Assembly (NCBI RefSeq): GCF_000971395.1
Contig: NZ_BBME01000009.1
Coordinates: 186,001 to 250,000 of the forward strand
Direction: 5' to 3'
DNA length: 64,000 nucleotides
Source of the DNA: Demequina iriomotensis
Lineage (GTDB): Bacteria > Actinomycetota > Actinomycetes > Actinomycetales > Demequinaceae
Below, piece after piece: positions 43,090-52,531 of the stretch. Made by a program: the position numbers and the translations under genes. Each line of letters begins with the position of its first letter. Within the stretch, counting starts at the first letter, position 1. A model generated the notes under the pieces. The model did no database searches. It saw nothing but the letters and a program-made list of their open reading frames with translations, and had not been told where the DNA came from.

Positions 43090-43107
43090 GTGCGCGGCTC
43101 CGCGCAC
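43090..43107 (-). terminator. Terminator of the MFS gene
   Basis: GTGCGCGG and CCGCGCAC form an 8-base-pair hairpin with a 2-base centre, 12 bases past the MFS stop; on the minus strand a G-run and AAAA follow. Confidence 0.55.
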
Positions 43108-43118
43108 CCCGCCGCGGG

Positions 43119-44459
43119 CTACGGCTGGGCCGAGCGGTCCTCGACCTGCTGCGCGAGGATGTCCTCAGCCGCCTGGACGCGGCTCTCCTTCTCGAGCTCC
43201 GCGGCGGTCGGGTACCGCACCCGCACGAACGGTCGGTAGAGCTGGTAGGAGACCGTGAGGCGCGAGTCGCGCATCACCCACAGGGCCGCCCCGACCGACA
43301 CGAGCAGCGCGGCGACCGCGCCGATGCCGATCGACCAGCGCGGGCCCGCGTGCTCGCCGATCCATCCCACGAGCGGCGAGCCGATCGGCGTCGCGCCCAG
43401 CATCACCATCATGTACAGCGCCATCACGCGCCCCCGCATGCGCGGCGAGGTGGTGGTCTGGACCGTCGCGTTCGCGGACGTGAGCATCGTGAGCGCCGTG
43501 AAGCCCACCGGCACGCACGTCACCAGGTACAGCGGGTACGTGGGCGCGACGGACATGAGGGCGGCGGAGACGCCGAAGCCGAACGCCGCTCCCACGACGA
43601 GCCGCAGCCGCGGGCGCTTGCGGCGCGCGGCCAGCAGCGCGCCGGTGAGCGAGCCGATCGCGATGACGGATCCGACCAGGCCGTACGCGCCTGCGCCCTT
43701 GTCGAACGCGTTCGCGGCCATGAGCGCGCTCGTCATCTGGAAGTTGAGCCCGAGCGCCGAGATGACCCCGACGACCACCAGGATCACCATGATGTCCGGC
43801 CGGCGGCGCACGTATCTCACGCCTTCGCGGAGCTGCCCGCGGCCCCGACGTGCGCGCTCCTGCCGCTGCAGCTCGGAGCGCCGCATGAGCATGAGCGCGA
43901 TGATGGTCGCGGCGTAGGACACGGCGTTGAGGACGAACACCCAGCCGCTGCCGATCACCGCGATCAGCACGCCCGCGAGCCCGGGGCCGATGAGGCGGGC
44001 GGCGTTGAACGATGCGCTGTTGAGGCCCACGGCGTTGGGGAGGCTCGCCGCGGGCACGAGGTCGGAGACGAACGTCTGGCGTGCCGGGCCGTCGAACGCG
44101 GACACGATGCCCAGGAGGAGCGCGAACACGTAGACGTGCCACAGCTCGACGTGACCGAGCAGCGTCATCGCGCCGAGCGCGAGACCGAGCACGCCCTGCC
44201 CGAGCTGCGTCGCGATGAGCAGCTTGCGGTGATCCACGCGGTCCGCGACCACTCCCGCCCACGCCGACAGCAGCAGGAACGGCGCGAACTGCAGCGCGGT
44301 GGTGATGCCGACCGCGGTGCCGGAGTTGTCGCTGAGGACCGTGAGCACCAGCCAGTCCTGCGCCACGCGCTGCATCCACGTGCCGATGTTCGACACGAGC
44401 GCGCCTGCGAACCACAGGCGGTAGTTGAAGAAGCGCAGCGAGGCGAAGGTCTGTGACAT
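43119..44459 (-). CDS. MFS transporter (EntS/MFS_3-like exporter)
   Basis: 446 residues, 12 membrane helices. The start FASLRFFNYRLWFAGALVSNIGTWMQRVAQDWLVL and the motif WAGVVADRVDHRKLL between helices 2 and 3 match the EntS-like MFS_3 exporters common in actinobacteria. The basic loop after helix 6 (RRSELQRQERARRGRG) faces the cytosol. The C-terminal ~50 residues are hydrophilic. Substrate unknown, probably a drug or secondary metabolite. Confidence 0.88.
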   Translation of the reverse strand: MSQTFASLRFFNYRLWFAGALVSNIGTWMQRVAQDWLVLTVLSDNSGTAVGITTALQFAPFLLLSAWAGVVADRVDHRKLLIATQLGQGVLGLALGAMTLLGHVELWHVYVFALLLGIVSAFDGPARQTFVSDLVPAASLPNAVGLNSASFNAARLIGPGLAGVLIAVIGSGWVFVLNAVSYAATIIALMLMRRSELQRQERARRGRGQLREGVRYVRRRPDIMVILVVVGVISALGLNFQMTSALMAANAFDKGAGAYGLVGSVIAIGSLTGALLAARRKRPRLRLVVGAAFGFGVSAALMSVAPTYPLYLVTCVPVGFTALTMLTSANATVQTTTSPRMRGRVMALYMMVMLGATPIGSPLVGWIGEHAGPRWSIGIGAVAALLVSVGAALWVMRDSRLTVSYQLYRPFVRVRYPTAAELEKESRVQAAEDILAQQVEDRSAQP

Positions 44460-44732
44460 GCCACCTGTTCAACCGGCTGACGCGGGCGGTTGTTCCGCGG
44501 CGTCGCATCGACACGTGCGCCTGTTCCACCCTACGCCCGCGCGCGGGCCCTCCCGCCCGCGCGACTCCCCGCGCGCATCGTCGCGCGCTTGACTCGGCAC
44601 GATGCGTGGCGCACCCTGGTGCGGGCGCGCCGCGAGGGTCGGCGCCGAGGAGGAACGTTGGAGCTCTAGGGTCGCCGGACCACGCGTCTGGCCACAGGTC
44701 TCCTGCACCTTCCAGACCCCTCGGAGCTCCCC
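44460..44732. promoter_or_regulatory. Divergent region with a structured leader for the ABC-F gene
   Basis: TAGGGT at 44667-44672 is a plausible -10. The leader would then fold as GTCTGG (44686-44691) with CCAGAC (44712-44717), an inner AGGT/ACCT pair, immediately before the Shine-Dalgarno GGAG (44723-44726). GGAGCTC at 44660-44666 could also pair with GAGCTCC at 44724-44730 in the DNA or in a longer transcript. Confidence 0.45.
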
Positions 44733-46346
44733 ATGCCCTCCCTCACGCTCTCCCACCTGTCCTTCGCCTGGCCCGACGGCCGCGCGCTCTTCACCGACCT
44801 CACGTTCACGCTGCCTCCGGGCGTCACCGCCCTGATCGGGCGCAACGGGATCGGGAAGTCCACGTTGGTCCGCCTCGCGCTCGGCGAGCTCGCCCCGGGC
44901 GGCGGCACCGTGGCGCGTCCGGCGTCGATCGCCTACGTCCCCCAGCACGTCACGCTCGCCACCGAGGCGACCGTGTCCGACGCCCTGGGGATCGCGGAGC
45001 CGCGCGCCGCGCTCCGCGCGATCCTCGCGGGCTCGACCGACCCCGCCGACTTCGACGCCCTCGGTGACGACTGGGCCGTCGAGGAGCGTTCCGTCGCCAT
45101 GCTCGCGGCGCTGCGCGTGCCCGCCGACCTCGACCGCTCCGTGGGCGGGCTCAGCGGCGGCGAGGCCGTGCTGCTCGCCATCGCGGCCGCGCTGCTCGCG
45201 CGTCCCGACGTGATGGTGCTCGACGAGCCTACGAACAACCTCGACGCAACCGCCCGCGCCGCGCTCGCGGCGCAGCTCGCCTCACGCGACGGCGCGACGC
45301 TGGTGGTGAGCCACGATCGGACCCTGCTCTCCGGGGTGGCGCGCATCGCCGAGCTCCGCGAGCGGGAGGACCGCACCGTCGAGCTCCGCTGGTTCGGCGG
45401 CGGGCTCGAGGCCTTCGAGGAGGCGCGTGAGGCCGAGCGCGCCGCCGCGGCGCAGGCGGCGACCGCGGCGTCGGCCGAGGTGGGGCGCCAGTCGCGTGCC
45501 CTGGCGGCGCACGTCGACGGTGCGGGACGCAAGCGCCGCGCAGGGGAGAAGGCGCGAGCCGAGCGGCGCTTGGTCGGGCTCGCGGCGGACGCCAAGCAGC
45601 ATCAGGCCGAGCGCACCGATGCCCGCGTGCGCAGGATCCACCAGCAGCGTCTCGCGGATGCGCGCGAACGGCTGGCCGAGGCCCGTGCAGCGATCCCGCG
45701 CGACCGCGCGATCCGCATCGACCTTCCCGGCACGGAGGTCCCGGCGCGCCGGCTGGTGCTCGAGGCGGAGGGGCTCACCACGCGCACGGGTGCGACGCTC
45801 GACGCGATCGTCCGCGGGCCCGAGCGGATCCACCTCGCGGGCCGCAACGGCGCGGGCAAGTCCACGCTCGTCGCGACGCTGCTGGGGGACCTCGCCGCGC
45901 GCGCGGGCGGGTCCCGCGTCGACGTGCCCGTCGGGATCCTGCCGCAGCGCCTGGTGGGGCTCGACGAGGAGGCGTCGGTGCTCGACAACGTGCGCCGCCG
46001 TGCGCCGGGCGCGTCGCCCCAGGAGGTGCGGGACCTGCTGGGCCGCTTCCGCTTCCGGGGCACGAGCGCCGATGCGGCCGTGGCGACCCTGTCCGGCGGC
46101 GAGCGCTTCCGCGCGTTCCTCGCGTGCGTGCTGCTCGCGCGCCCCGAGCCGCAGCTGCTGGTCCTCGACGAGCCGACCAACAACCTCGACCTCGAGTCGC
46201 AGGCGCAGCTGATCGAGGCGCTCGCGGGCTATCGCGGCGCGCTCCTGGTGGTGAGCCACGACGCGGCGTTCGTCGAGGCGGTGTCGCCCACGCGCACCTG
46301 GACGGTCGAGCCCGATGCGCCGGTGCGGGATCTCCCGTGCGGGTGA
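44733..46346 (+). CDS. ABC-F family ATPase
   Basis: 537 residues with two ABC cassettes and no membrane domain. Cassette 1: Walker A GRNGIGKST, signature LSGGE, Walker B VMVLDEPTNNLD. Cassette 2: GRNGAGKST, LSGGE, LLVLDEPTNNLD. The linker of about 80 residues is rich in Arg, Lys and Ala, as in ABC-F proteins that act on the ribosome. The class includes antibiotic-resistance and translation factors; this short-linker actinobacterial type is not assigned to a drug by sequence. The structured leader upstream would suit translation-sensing control. Confidence 0.92.
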   Translation: MPSLTLSHLSFAWPDGRALFTDLTFTLPPGVTALIGRNGIGKSTLVRLALGELAPGGGTVARPASIAYVPQHVTLATEATVSDALGIAEPRAALRAILAGSTDPADFDALGDDWAVEERSVAMLAALRVPADLDRSVGGLSGGEAVLLAIAAALLARPDVMVLDEPTNNLDATARAALAAQLASRDGATLVVSHDRTLLSGVARIAELREREDRTVELRWFGGGLEAFEEAREAERAAAAQAATAASAEVGRQSRALAAHVDGAGRKRRAGEKARAERRLVGLAADAKQHQAERTDARVRRIHQQRLADARERLAEARAAIPRDRAIRIDLPGTEVPARRLVLEAEGLTTRTGATLDAIVRGPERIHLAGRNGAGKSTLVATLLGDLAARAGGSRVDVPVGILPQRLVGLDEEASVLDNVRRRAPGASPQEVRDLLGRFRFRGTSADAAVATLSGGERFRAFLACVLLARPEPQLLVLDEPTNNLDLESQAQLIEALAGYRGALLVVSHDAAFVEAVSPTRTWTVEPDAPVRDLPCG

Positions 46347-46407
46347 GGGCGCGTGGTGGGACGATGCGGAGGGAGGCCGCCGTCCCGGCCCCGGGTGGAG
46401 GTCCGCC

Positions 46408-46746
46408 ATGAGGTATCTGCTGCTGGTCTGCACCGAGGAGATCGACGATCCCGCGGGCGGGCCCGACGACATCGAGCGGTGGACGTCGACGCACGACGCC
46501 TCGGGCGCGAGGGTCTGGGGAGACCGCCTCGCCGAGGCCGAGCAGTCGCGCGTGGTGCGCGTGCGGGCCGGCGGCACCACGGTGCAGCCGGGCACGCTGC
46601 ACCGCGACTTCGCGTCCATCGCGGGGCTCGACATCCTCGAGTGCGCATCGCTCGATGAGGCGGTCGCGGTCGCGCTCGATCACCCGATGGCCCGCCACGG
46701 CGTCCTCGAGGTGCGCCCGTTCTACGACTGGGACGCGGAGTCCTGA
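46408..46746 (+). CDS. YCII-related (DGPF-type) protein
   Basis: 112 residues with GGAGG six bases before the ATG. MRYLLLVCTEE and the C-terminal AVAVALDHPMARHGVLEVRPF match the YCII-related family of small dimeric alpha-beta barrels often linked to ECF sigma factors. No sigma factor is adjacent here. Role unknown. Confidence 0.82.
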   Translation: MRYLLLVCTEEIDDPAGGPDDIERWTSTHDASGARVWGDRLAEAEQSRVVRVRAGGTTVQPGTLHRDFASIAGLDILECASLDEAVAVALDHPMARHGVLEVRPFYDWDAES

Positions 46747-46775
46747 CCCCGGTCGCCGCCCGCTAGCCTGGCCGT

Positions 46776-47777
46776 ATGCCTGCGCTCCTCATCCTCGGCG
46801 GCACCGCGTGGCTCGGTCGCGAGACCGCGGCCCAGGCGGTGGAGCGCGGCTGGGAGGTCACGTGCCTCGCGCGCGGCGAGTCCGGCATCGTCGCCCCGGG
46901 CGCCACGCTGGTCCGCGCGGACCGCGACGCCCCCGACGCCTACCGCGAGGTCGCCGGGCGCGACTGGGACGCCGTGGTCGAGGTGAGCTGGCAGCCGCGC
47001 CACGTGCGCGAGGCCGCGGAGGCGCTCGAGGGGCGCGTGCTTCACTGGACGTACATCTCGTCGGTCGCCGCGTACGCGCCGAGCCGTGAGCTCCTCACCG
47101 AGGACGCCCCGTTGCGCGAGCCGGTCGCGCCCGACGCCCGCGTCGACGGCTCGCTGTACGACGCCGCGAAGGTCCGCTGCGAGCTCGACACCCTCGAGTC
47201 CCACCCCGACGCGCTGCTCGTGCGCGCGGGCGTCATCATCGGGCCCGGGGACCCCACGGAACGCTTCGCGTACTGGCCGCGCCGTGCCGCGCAGTGCGGC
47301 AGCTCGCCCATGCTCGTGCCGGCGCCGCCCGCGCACCCGCTGCAGCTCCTCGACGTACGGGACCTCGTGGCATGGAACCTCGACGCGATCGAGTCCGGGC
47401 TGTCGGGACCGGTGAACGCCGTCGGCGAGCAGCGCACCCTGTCCTACGCGGTCGAGCTCGCGCGCGAGGTCGCGGGAGCCATCGGGCCGCAGGTGGACGT
47501 GGACCCCGCGTGGCTGCGCGCGCACGGGGTGCTGCCCTGGAAGGGTGCCGGGTCGCTCCCGCTGTGGGTGCCCGACGACGGCGGACCCGCGCGCACCGGC
47601 TACCACTCCGGCGCACGGTTCGTCGCGACCGGCGGCCGCCGGCGGTCGCTCATGGAGTCGATCCGCGACATCCTCGCCGAGGAGCGCGCGCTGGGCCTCG
47701 ATCGGGAGGTCGACGGCGGGCTCCCCCGCGCGCGGGAGCTCGAGCTGCTGGCCGCCTGGGAGGCGGAGGCGGGCTAG
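46776..47777 (+). CDS. NAD-dependent epimerase/reductase family protein
   Basis: 333 residues of the extended SDR fold. The dinucleotide loop is ILGGTAWLGRETA (GGxxxxG), YISSVAAY contains the catalytic serine and tyrosine region, and SLYDAAK gives Y-x3-K. It probably reduces or epimerises a small molecule; the substrate cannot be read. TAGCCT six bases before ATG indicates a leaderless mRNA. Its stop overlaps the convergent antiporter stop by four bases (CTAG). Confidence 0.85.
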   Translation: MPALLILGGTAWLGRETAAQAVERGWEVTCLARGESGIVAPGATLVRADRDAPDAYREVAGRDWDAVVEVSWQPRHVREAAEALEGRVLHWTYISSVAAYAPSRELLTEDAPLREPVAPDARVDGSLYDAAKVRCELDTLESHPDALLVRAGVIIGPGDPTERFAYWPRRAAQCGSSPMLVPAPPAHPLQLLDVRDLVAWNLDAIESGLSGPVNAVGEQRTLSYAVELAREVAGAIGPQVDVDPAWLRAHGVLPWKGAGSLPLWVPDDGGPARTGYHSGARFVATGGRRRSLMESIRDILAEERALGLDREVDGGLPRARELELLAAWEAEAG

Positions 47778-49612
47778 GCGCCCGCCTCGACCCCGGCATC
47801 GTCCACCACGGGGACCGCCCCGGTGGCGGGAGCGTGCGTGGGCGGGCCCAGGTAGAGGAACGTGAGCCCGGGCATCGGCACGAAGCGCTGGTCGGGCGAG
47901 TACAGGCGGAAGCCGCCGGACTGGTCGACTGCGCCGAGCGGGACGGCGCGCTCGTCGACGATGACCCGGGTGATGAACTCGCGCGGCCCGTACTGCTTGG
48001 TCAGCTTGGTCGCGTGGATGCGCCAGCCGTCCGCGAGGTGGGCGTCGAGGCTCGCGAGGTCGGAGCGGCCGTCGAACGCGTAGGACGCGCGCCTCTCGAA
48101 CGTCAGCGCCCGCTTCTCGCCCGTGCCCTCGACGGGGGACAGCTGGAACGAGCGGTGGAAGCCGTACTCGGTGCCGAGGCTGCGGGCCACGAGCGCGTTG
48201 TAGTAGTCGTTGTCCGTGGCGGCGAGGACGTGGCTCACGCCGGCCTGCGCGAGGGTGTCGTCGGCGTGTTCGGACAGCACCTCGCCGAAGTAGGTGCGGA
48301 CGCTCGCCATACGCGCGGGCTGGAGGCTCTGGTACCTGCCGTCGGCGATCATCACCTGGACGCCGAGGCGCTGGAGCGACTCCGCTAGCGCGAGGCCGAA
48401 GCGCGACGCGCCCACGATGAGCAGCCCGTTGTGCGCGCCGGTGGTGAGGCCCAGGCGGCGCGCGAGGGGCGCGAGGGTGAAGCCGTGCGCGATCACCGTG
48501 ACGATGATGACGAGGAAGACCGTGGGCACCAGCTGCGCCCCGTCGGGGTAGCCGGCCTCGACCATGGACGGGCCGAACGTGCCGGCGGTCGCCGCGGCGA
48601 CGATGCCGCGCGGGGCGATCCAGCCGAGCAGCACCCGGTCCGGCTTGGGGACGTTCGACCGCAGCGTCACGAGCGCGATGGTCAGGGGGCGCACCACGAA
48701 CATGAGGACCAGGACGAACGCGACGATGCGCCAGTCGAGCGCGCGCAGGTCCTCCGCCGTGAGAGTGGCCGGGATGATGATGAAGAGCGAGCTCACCAGC
48801 ACCACGGTGAGCCCCTCCTTGAAGTGGAGGAGCTCCTCGCGCTCGGCGAGGCGCATGTTGCCCAGGACCAGGCCCATCGCGGTGACGGCGAGCAGGCCCG
48901 TCTCGTCCTGCAGGCGGTTGCCGAGCGCCGCGACCAGGAGCACCGCCACGAGCAGCAGCGGCGACTTGAGATGGGCCGGCACCCAACCGCGGCGGAACGA
49001 GACCCCGACCAGCAGGCCCAGGCCCGCGCCCAGGCCGCCGCCCACGAGCACCGCGAACGCGAGCCCGCGGAGGATCTCGCCGACGCCGCCCTCCGACAGC
49101 GCGAACACCTCGAAGGTGAGGAAGGCGAGCGTGACCGCGGTCGGGTCGTTGACGATGCCCTCCCACTTGAGGAGGGCGGCCGAGTCGCGCCGCAGCCCGG
49201 CCTGCCTCAGCAGCGGTGCGATGACCGTGGGTCCCGTGACCACCAGGATCGCGCCGGCGACCAGCGAGACCGGCCAGTCGAAGCCGCCGACCCAGTGGGC
49301 GGCGGCCGCGGTGAGCAGCATCGCGACGGGAGGCCCCGGGATGGTGAGGCGGCCGATGCCCTTGCCCACGCGGCGGAACTCGCCGAAGCGCAGGCTCATG
49401 CCGCCCTCGAACAGGATGACCGCGACGCCCAGCCCGATGAGCTCGGACAGCTCGTCGGGGGCGAGGTCGACCTCGACGAGTCCCGCGATCGGGCCGAGAG
49501 TGAGGCCCACCGCGATGAGCACCACGATCGCGGGGATCTTCAGCCTCGCGGCGAGCAGCTGCGAGGCCAGTCCGGCCACGAGGACCAGCACCAGGCTGGT
49601 GGCGAGCGTCAT
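47774..49612 (-). CDS. CPA-family cation:proton antiporter with RCK domain
   Basis: 612 residues. About 12 membrane helices (residues 1-390) with the ion-binding block LLKWEGIVNDPTAVTLAF (ND) and WIAPRGIVAAA, typical of NhaP/CPA1. Residues about 395-510 are a TrkA-N/RCK-like nucleotide-binding domain (LLIVGASRFGLALAESL), and a smaller domain ends the protein. It would exchange Na+ or K+ for H+, gated by NAD(H) or another nucleotide. TAGCAT lies six bases before the ATG. Confidence 0.88.
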   Translation of the reverse strand: MTLATSLVLVLVAGLASQLLAARLKIPAIVVLIAVGLTLGPIAGLVEVDLAPDELSELIGLGVAVILFEGGMSLRFGEFRRVGKGIGRLTIPGPPVAMLLTAAAAHWVGGFDWPVSLVAGAILVVTGPTVIAPLLRQAGLRRDSAALLKWEGIVNDPTAVTLAFLTFEVFALSEGGVGEILRGLAFAVLVGGGLGAGLGLLVGVSFRRGWVPAHLKSPLLLVAVLLVAALGNRLQDETGLLAVTAMGLVLGNMRLAEREELLHFKEGLTVVLVSSLFIIIPATLTAEDLRALDWRIVAFVLVLMFVVRPLTIALVTLRSNVPKPDRVLLGWIAPRGIVAAATAGTFGPSMVEAGYPDGAQLVPTVFLVIIVTVIAHGFTLAPLARRLGLTTGAHNGLLIVGASRFGLALAESLQRLGVQVMIADGRYQSLQPARMASVRTYFGEVLSEHADDTLAQAGVSHVLAATDNDYYNALVARSLGTEYGFHRSFQLSPVEGTGEKRALTFERRASYAFDGRSDLASLDAHLADGWRIHATKLTKQYGPREFITRVIVDERAVPLGAVDQSGGFRLYSPDQRFVPMPGLTFLYLGPPTHAPATGAVPVVDDAGVEAGA

Positions 49613-49645
49613 GAGCCGATGCTAGGGCCGGCGGACCATGGCACG

Positions 49646-50116
49646 TCAGTCCCAGAAGCCCCGGTGGGGCGCGGCGGCCTCGTCCTCGAGGAGAGGCCCG
49701 GTCACGGCGATCTCGCGCGCGCCGGCGCCGAGGACGGTGCGGCAGGGAAGCGCGAGCGTCGGGTTGTCGTCGTGGGCGCCGGTCATCGCGAGCAGGCTCG
49801 TCTCCGCGAGGCCGTACACGACCGCGCCGATGCCCGACCAGTAGATCGCGCCGGAGCACATCGCGCAGGGCTCGCAGCTGGTGACGAGCGTGGCGGCGGC
49901 GAGCTCGTCGGCGTCGAGCTGGTTGCTCGCGAGCCGCACGAGGTTGGTCTCGGCGTGGCCGGTCGCGTCGCGATGCGTCACCACCGTGTTCTCGGCCTCG
50001 AGGACGATGCGCCCCTCGGCGTCGACCAGGACGGCTTCGAACGGGTGGTTGCCGTGGTCGCGCGCCGCCTGGGACACGGTGATCGCGCGGCGGAGGTGCT
50101 CGAGGCGGTCGCTCAT
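49646..50116 (-). CDS. Nucleoside/guanine deaminase family protein
   Basis: 156 residues of the cytidine-deaminase fold. The zinc site is complete: H54-A-E56 and P83-C84-x2-C87. The C-terminal segment and loop DDNPTLALPC resemble guanine-deaminase-like or general nucleoside deaminases rather than TadA. TAGGCT six bases before the start fits a leaderless transcript. It acts in purine or pyrimidine salvage in the cytosol. Confidence 0.86.
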   Translation of the reverse strand: MSDRLEHLRRAITVSQAARDHGNHPFEAVLVDAEGRIVLEAENTVVTHRDATGHAETNLVRLASNQLDADELAAATLVTSCEPCAMCSGAIYWSGIGAVVYGLAETSLLAMTGAHDDNPTLALPCRTVLGAGAREIAVTGPLLEDEAAAPHRGFWD

Positions 50117-50168
50117 GCGGCCAGCCTAGGCACCTCCGCCGCGCCCCGACCCCCGACGGTCCCGTCTG

Positions 50169-50303
50169 CTGACAGCCACCGCGCCTGACAGCCACAACGC
50201 CCGCCTGACAGCCACAACGGAGTTCGTCGCGACACGCCGCCGTTGGCGGCCCCGAAGCCCGAATCCGCGCGGCGAGTCGGGACCAGCTCCGTTGGCAGTG
50301 TCA
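50169..50303. repeat. Intergenic repeat cluster with terminal inverted repeats
   Basis: CTGACAGCCAC occurs three times (50169, 50185, 50205). The last copy, extended to TGACAGCCACAACGGAGTT (50206-50224), is matched in inverse orientation by 50285-50303 (14 of 19 identical, ends and the AACGGAG block conserved). A 6-base-pair hairpin GCCGCC/GGCGGC lies inside at 50236-50250. No coding capacity; resembles a MITE. Confidence 0.6.
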
Positions 50304-50315
50304 CGGGGGTGGGGG

Positions 50316-51131
50316 TCAGGACTGGATCACGCCGCCGATCGCGAGCGGGAACATCACCAGCAGGAACGTCGCGTCGAGCCCGTGGAACAGGGCGCCCATC
50401 CAGTAGGAGCGGTACCGCTTGGTCAGGTAGGCGTACAGCCAGTCGGTCACGAGCATCGCCGGCATCTGCCACACGAGGTGCACGTGGTAGGTCGCGAAGA
50501 GCAGCCCGTTGACCGCGACGTCGAGGCGCCCGAACGCCCCGCGCATGCGCGGCAGCAGGATGCCGCGGAAGATCAACTCCTCGCCCACCAGGTAGTTCGC
50601 GAGGATGAGCACCACCAGCACGCCCATGAGCCACCACTGGCCGACGACCTCGGGCACCGCGAGGTTCTCGATGAGCGCGTAGTCCGGCGGTGCGATCGCG
50701 GGGAAGGCGTCCACCACGGCGTCGTTGAGCGGCTGGAGCAGGCCCAGCATGTCGAGGCCGAGGTACCCGACCGCGACGGCGACCGCCCACCACAGGTAGC
50801 GCCAGCCGGCACGGCCCGTGCGTGGGCTCCGCGGCTTCTCCAGCCAGAGCCGGCGCCTGAGGCCCGCCCACGTGAACGGCCGCACCTCGCGGCGCAGCAG
50901 CCACAGGGCCAGGACGGCCTGCCAGCACAGCCCGGCGGTGGCGAGCACGAGCCACCCGATCCCGGGCGTCTCCATGCGGGGCGCGACGAAGGTGGGCATC
51001 ACCCACCACAGGCCGAGGCCCATCGGCAGGGCGCTCGCGGCCCAGATGCCGAGGATGGTGCCGAGGCGGTACTGCTCCTTGTCCGGCAGGTCGCGGGCGT
51101 CGAGCCCGCGCCGGGTGGTCATCGTGGTCAT
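50316..51131 (-). CDS. CPBP-family intramembrane metalloprotease
   Basis: 271 residues with about seven membrane helices. The catalytic motifs are NYLVGEELIFRG (EExxxR), ATYHVHLVW and ALFHGLDATF (the two histidines). Family members are CAAX-like proteases or bacteriocin-protection proteins. The first of two nearby ATGs (51131) is chosen. It is followed downstream by the repeat cluster that ends 13 bases from its stop. Confidence 0.86.
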   Translation of the reverse strand: MTTMTTRRGLDARDLPDKEQYRLGTILGIWAASALPMGLGLWWVMPTFVAPRMETPGIGWLVLATAGLCWQAVLALWLLRREVRPFTWAGLRRRLWLEKPRSPRTGRAGWRYLWWAVAVAVGYLGLDMLGLLQPLNDAVVDAFPAIAPPDYALIENLAVPEVVGQWWLMGVLVVLILANYLVGEELIFRGILLPRMRGAFGRLDVAVNGLLFATYHVHLVWQMPAMLVTDWLYAYLTKRYRSYWMGALFHGLDATFLLVMFPLAIGGVIQS

Positions 51132-51309
51132 GGGTCCCCCTGAGCGTCCGTGGGCGCCGGGTCGCGCCCGTGGCGACCGTAGGCAGGCGACGATGCGGCC
51201 GGCATCGGTCGCGCGGGGGTGCGGCGGGGGCTCGCGCGAGGGGTCGAGGATCGGGGACAACCCTGAGACGCGCCTAGGCTGGAGGCGAATCCGCGACGAA
51301 GGAGCGACC

Positions 51310-51702
51310 ATGACCCTGCCCACCATCACCCGCGACGCGAACGGCGCGCCGTCCATCGACTTCACGGGTGCCGAGAAGCCCGAGGGCCTCGTCGTCGAGG
51401 TGCACCAGGCGGGCGACGGCGCCCCCGTCACCGAGGGCCAGCACATCACCGTCCACTACAGCGGCTGGCTGTGGGACGGCGCGAAGTTCGACTCGTCGTG
51501 GGACCGCGGCGAGTCCATCTCCTTCCCGATCGCCTACGGCTCGCTCATCGACGGCTGGGTCGACGGCATCGTCGGGCAGCCCGTGGGGTCGAAGCTGCTG
51601 CTGGTGGTCCCGCCGGAGTCGGGCTACGGCTTCCGCCCCATGGGACCCATCCCGGCGGGCTCGACGCTGGTCTTCACGGTCGACGTGCTCGAGGCCCGCT
51701 AG
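51310..51702 (+). CDS. FKBP-type peptidyl-prolyl isomerase
   Basis: 130 residues, a single FKBP domain without signal peptide, so cytosolic. Landmarks: VTEGQHITVHYSGWLWDGAKFDSSWDRG, IDGWVDGIVGQPVGSKLLLVVPPESGYG and TLVFTVDVLEAR. It speeds proline isomerisation during folding. AAGGAG six bases before the ATG; TAGGCT at 51274-51279 is a likely -10. Confidence 0.95.
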   Translation: MTLPTITRDANGAPSIDFTGAEKPEGLVVEVHQAGDGAPVTEGQHITVHYSGWLWDGAKFDSSWDRGESISFPIAYGSLIDGWVDGIVGQPVGSKLLLVVPPESGYGFRPMGPIPAGSTLVFTVDVLEAR

Positions 51703-51751
51703 CGCGCACCCCTCGCACGGGCGCCCCGCGGGACGCTGAGCACCGGTCCCC

Positions 51752-52339
51752 TCAGGCCAGCCCGAACGCGACGAACACCGCCGTCGCGACCGTCACCGCG
51801 GTCGCGACGGCGGCGACGCGCGCCCCGATCCCCGCGAGACGCACCCCCGCGAGCGCCGCGAGCAGCGCGAGGCCCAGCGCGAGCTGCGTCCACCAGTACG
51901 CGACCGGCGTGGTGTCGGCGATCCTCACCAACCCGTGGAGCGCCTCGCCGGCAACGATGCCGGGCAGCAACCCCGCGGCGGCGCCACGCAGCCATCCGTG
52001 GCGGTCCCCGGGCTGGCGCAGCAGCCATGCCGCCGCTCCGCTCGCCGCGCCCACCACCACGCCGGCGGTACACCAGAGGAGCACGTACGACGTGCTCACG
52101 CCGAATCCGCGCAGGTGCGACGTCGCGTAGTAGCCCGCCATGGCGAGCGGGCCCGCGAGCGCCCCCATGGCGATGGCGCCTCGCAGGCGCCACCCCGCGA
52201 GGGACGCGGCGACGGCGAGCAGCATCACCGGGGTCGCCGAGTTCGCGAGCGGGCTGAGGCTCTCCGGCAGGACGGTCTGACCCCAGGAGATCGCCGCGCC
52301 CGCGACGAGGCACGAGAGGACCGTGAGGACGATGCGCAT
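51752..52339 (-). CDS. DUF6518-like multi-span membrane protein
   Basis: 195 residues, about six membrane helices with short Gly/Ala loops. I recall similar actinobacterial proteins as DUF6518; the function is not known. GGGAG five bases upstream supports ATG 52339 over GTG 52351. Convergent with the FKBP gene. Confidence 0.7.
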   Translation of the reverse strand: MRIVLTVLSCLVAGAAISWGQTVLPESLSPLANSATPVMLLAVAASLAGWRLRGAIAMGALAGPLAMAGYYATSHLRGFGVSTSYVLLWCTAGVVVGAASGAAAWLLRQPGDRHGWLRGAAAGLLPGIVAGEALHGLVRIADTTPVAYWWTQLALGLALLAALAGVRLAGIGARVAAVATAVTVATAVFVAFGLA

Positions 52340-52531
52340 GCGGGCTCCCACCCGACCGGCACCCGGGCGGTGCTGGAGGTGCCGCCTGCGGGCGCTTCGG
52401 CCACCGCGAGGATAGCGCCGGGGCGCACCGCCGGTCGCGGCGAGCCGCGCGGCGACGGCGCCCGCGGCGCGCGAACTTTACCCGATCGTGACCATCCGCG
52501 CAGATCGGCGAATCCGTGCAACTCCCACGTA

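Noticed and set aside
50169-50215. CRISPR array
   Set aside because: The three 11-base repeats are too short, the intervals (16 and 20 bases) are uneven with almost no spacer sequence, and no cas gene is near.
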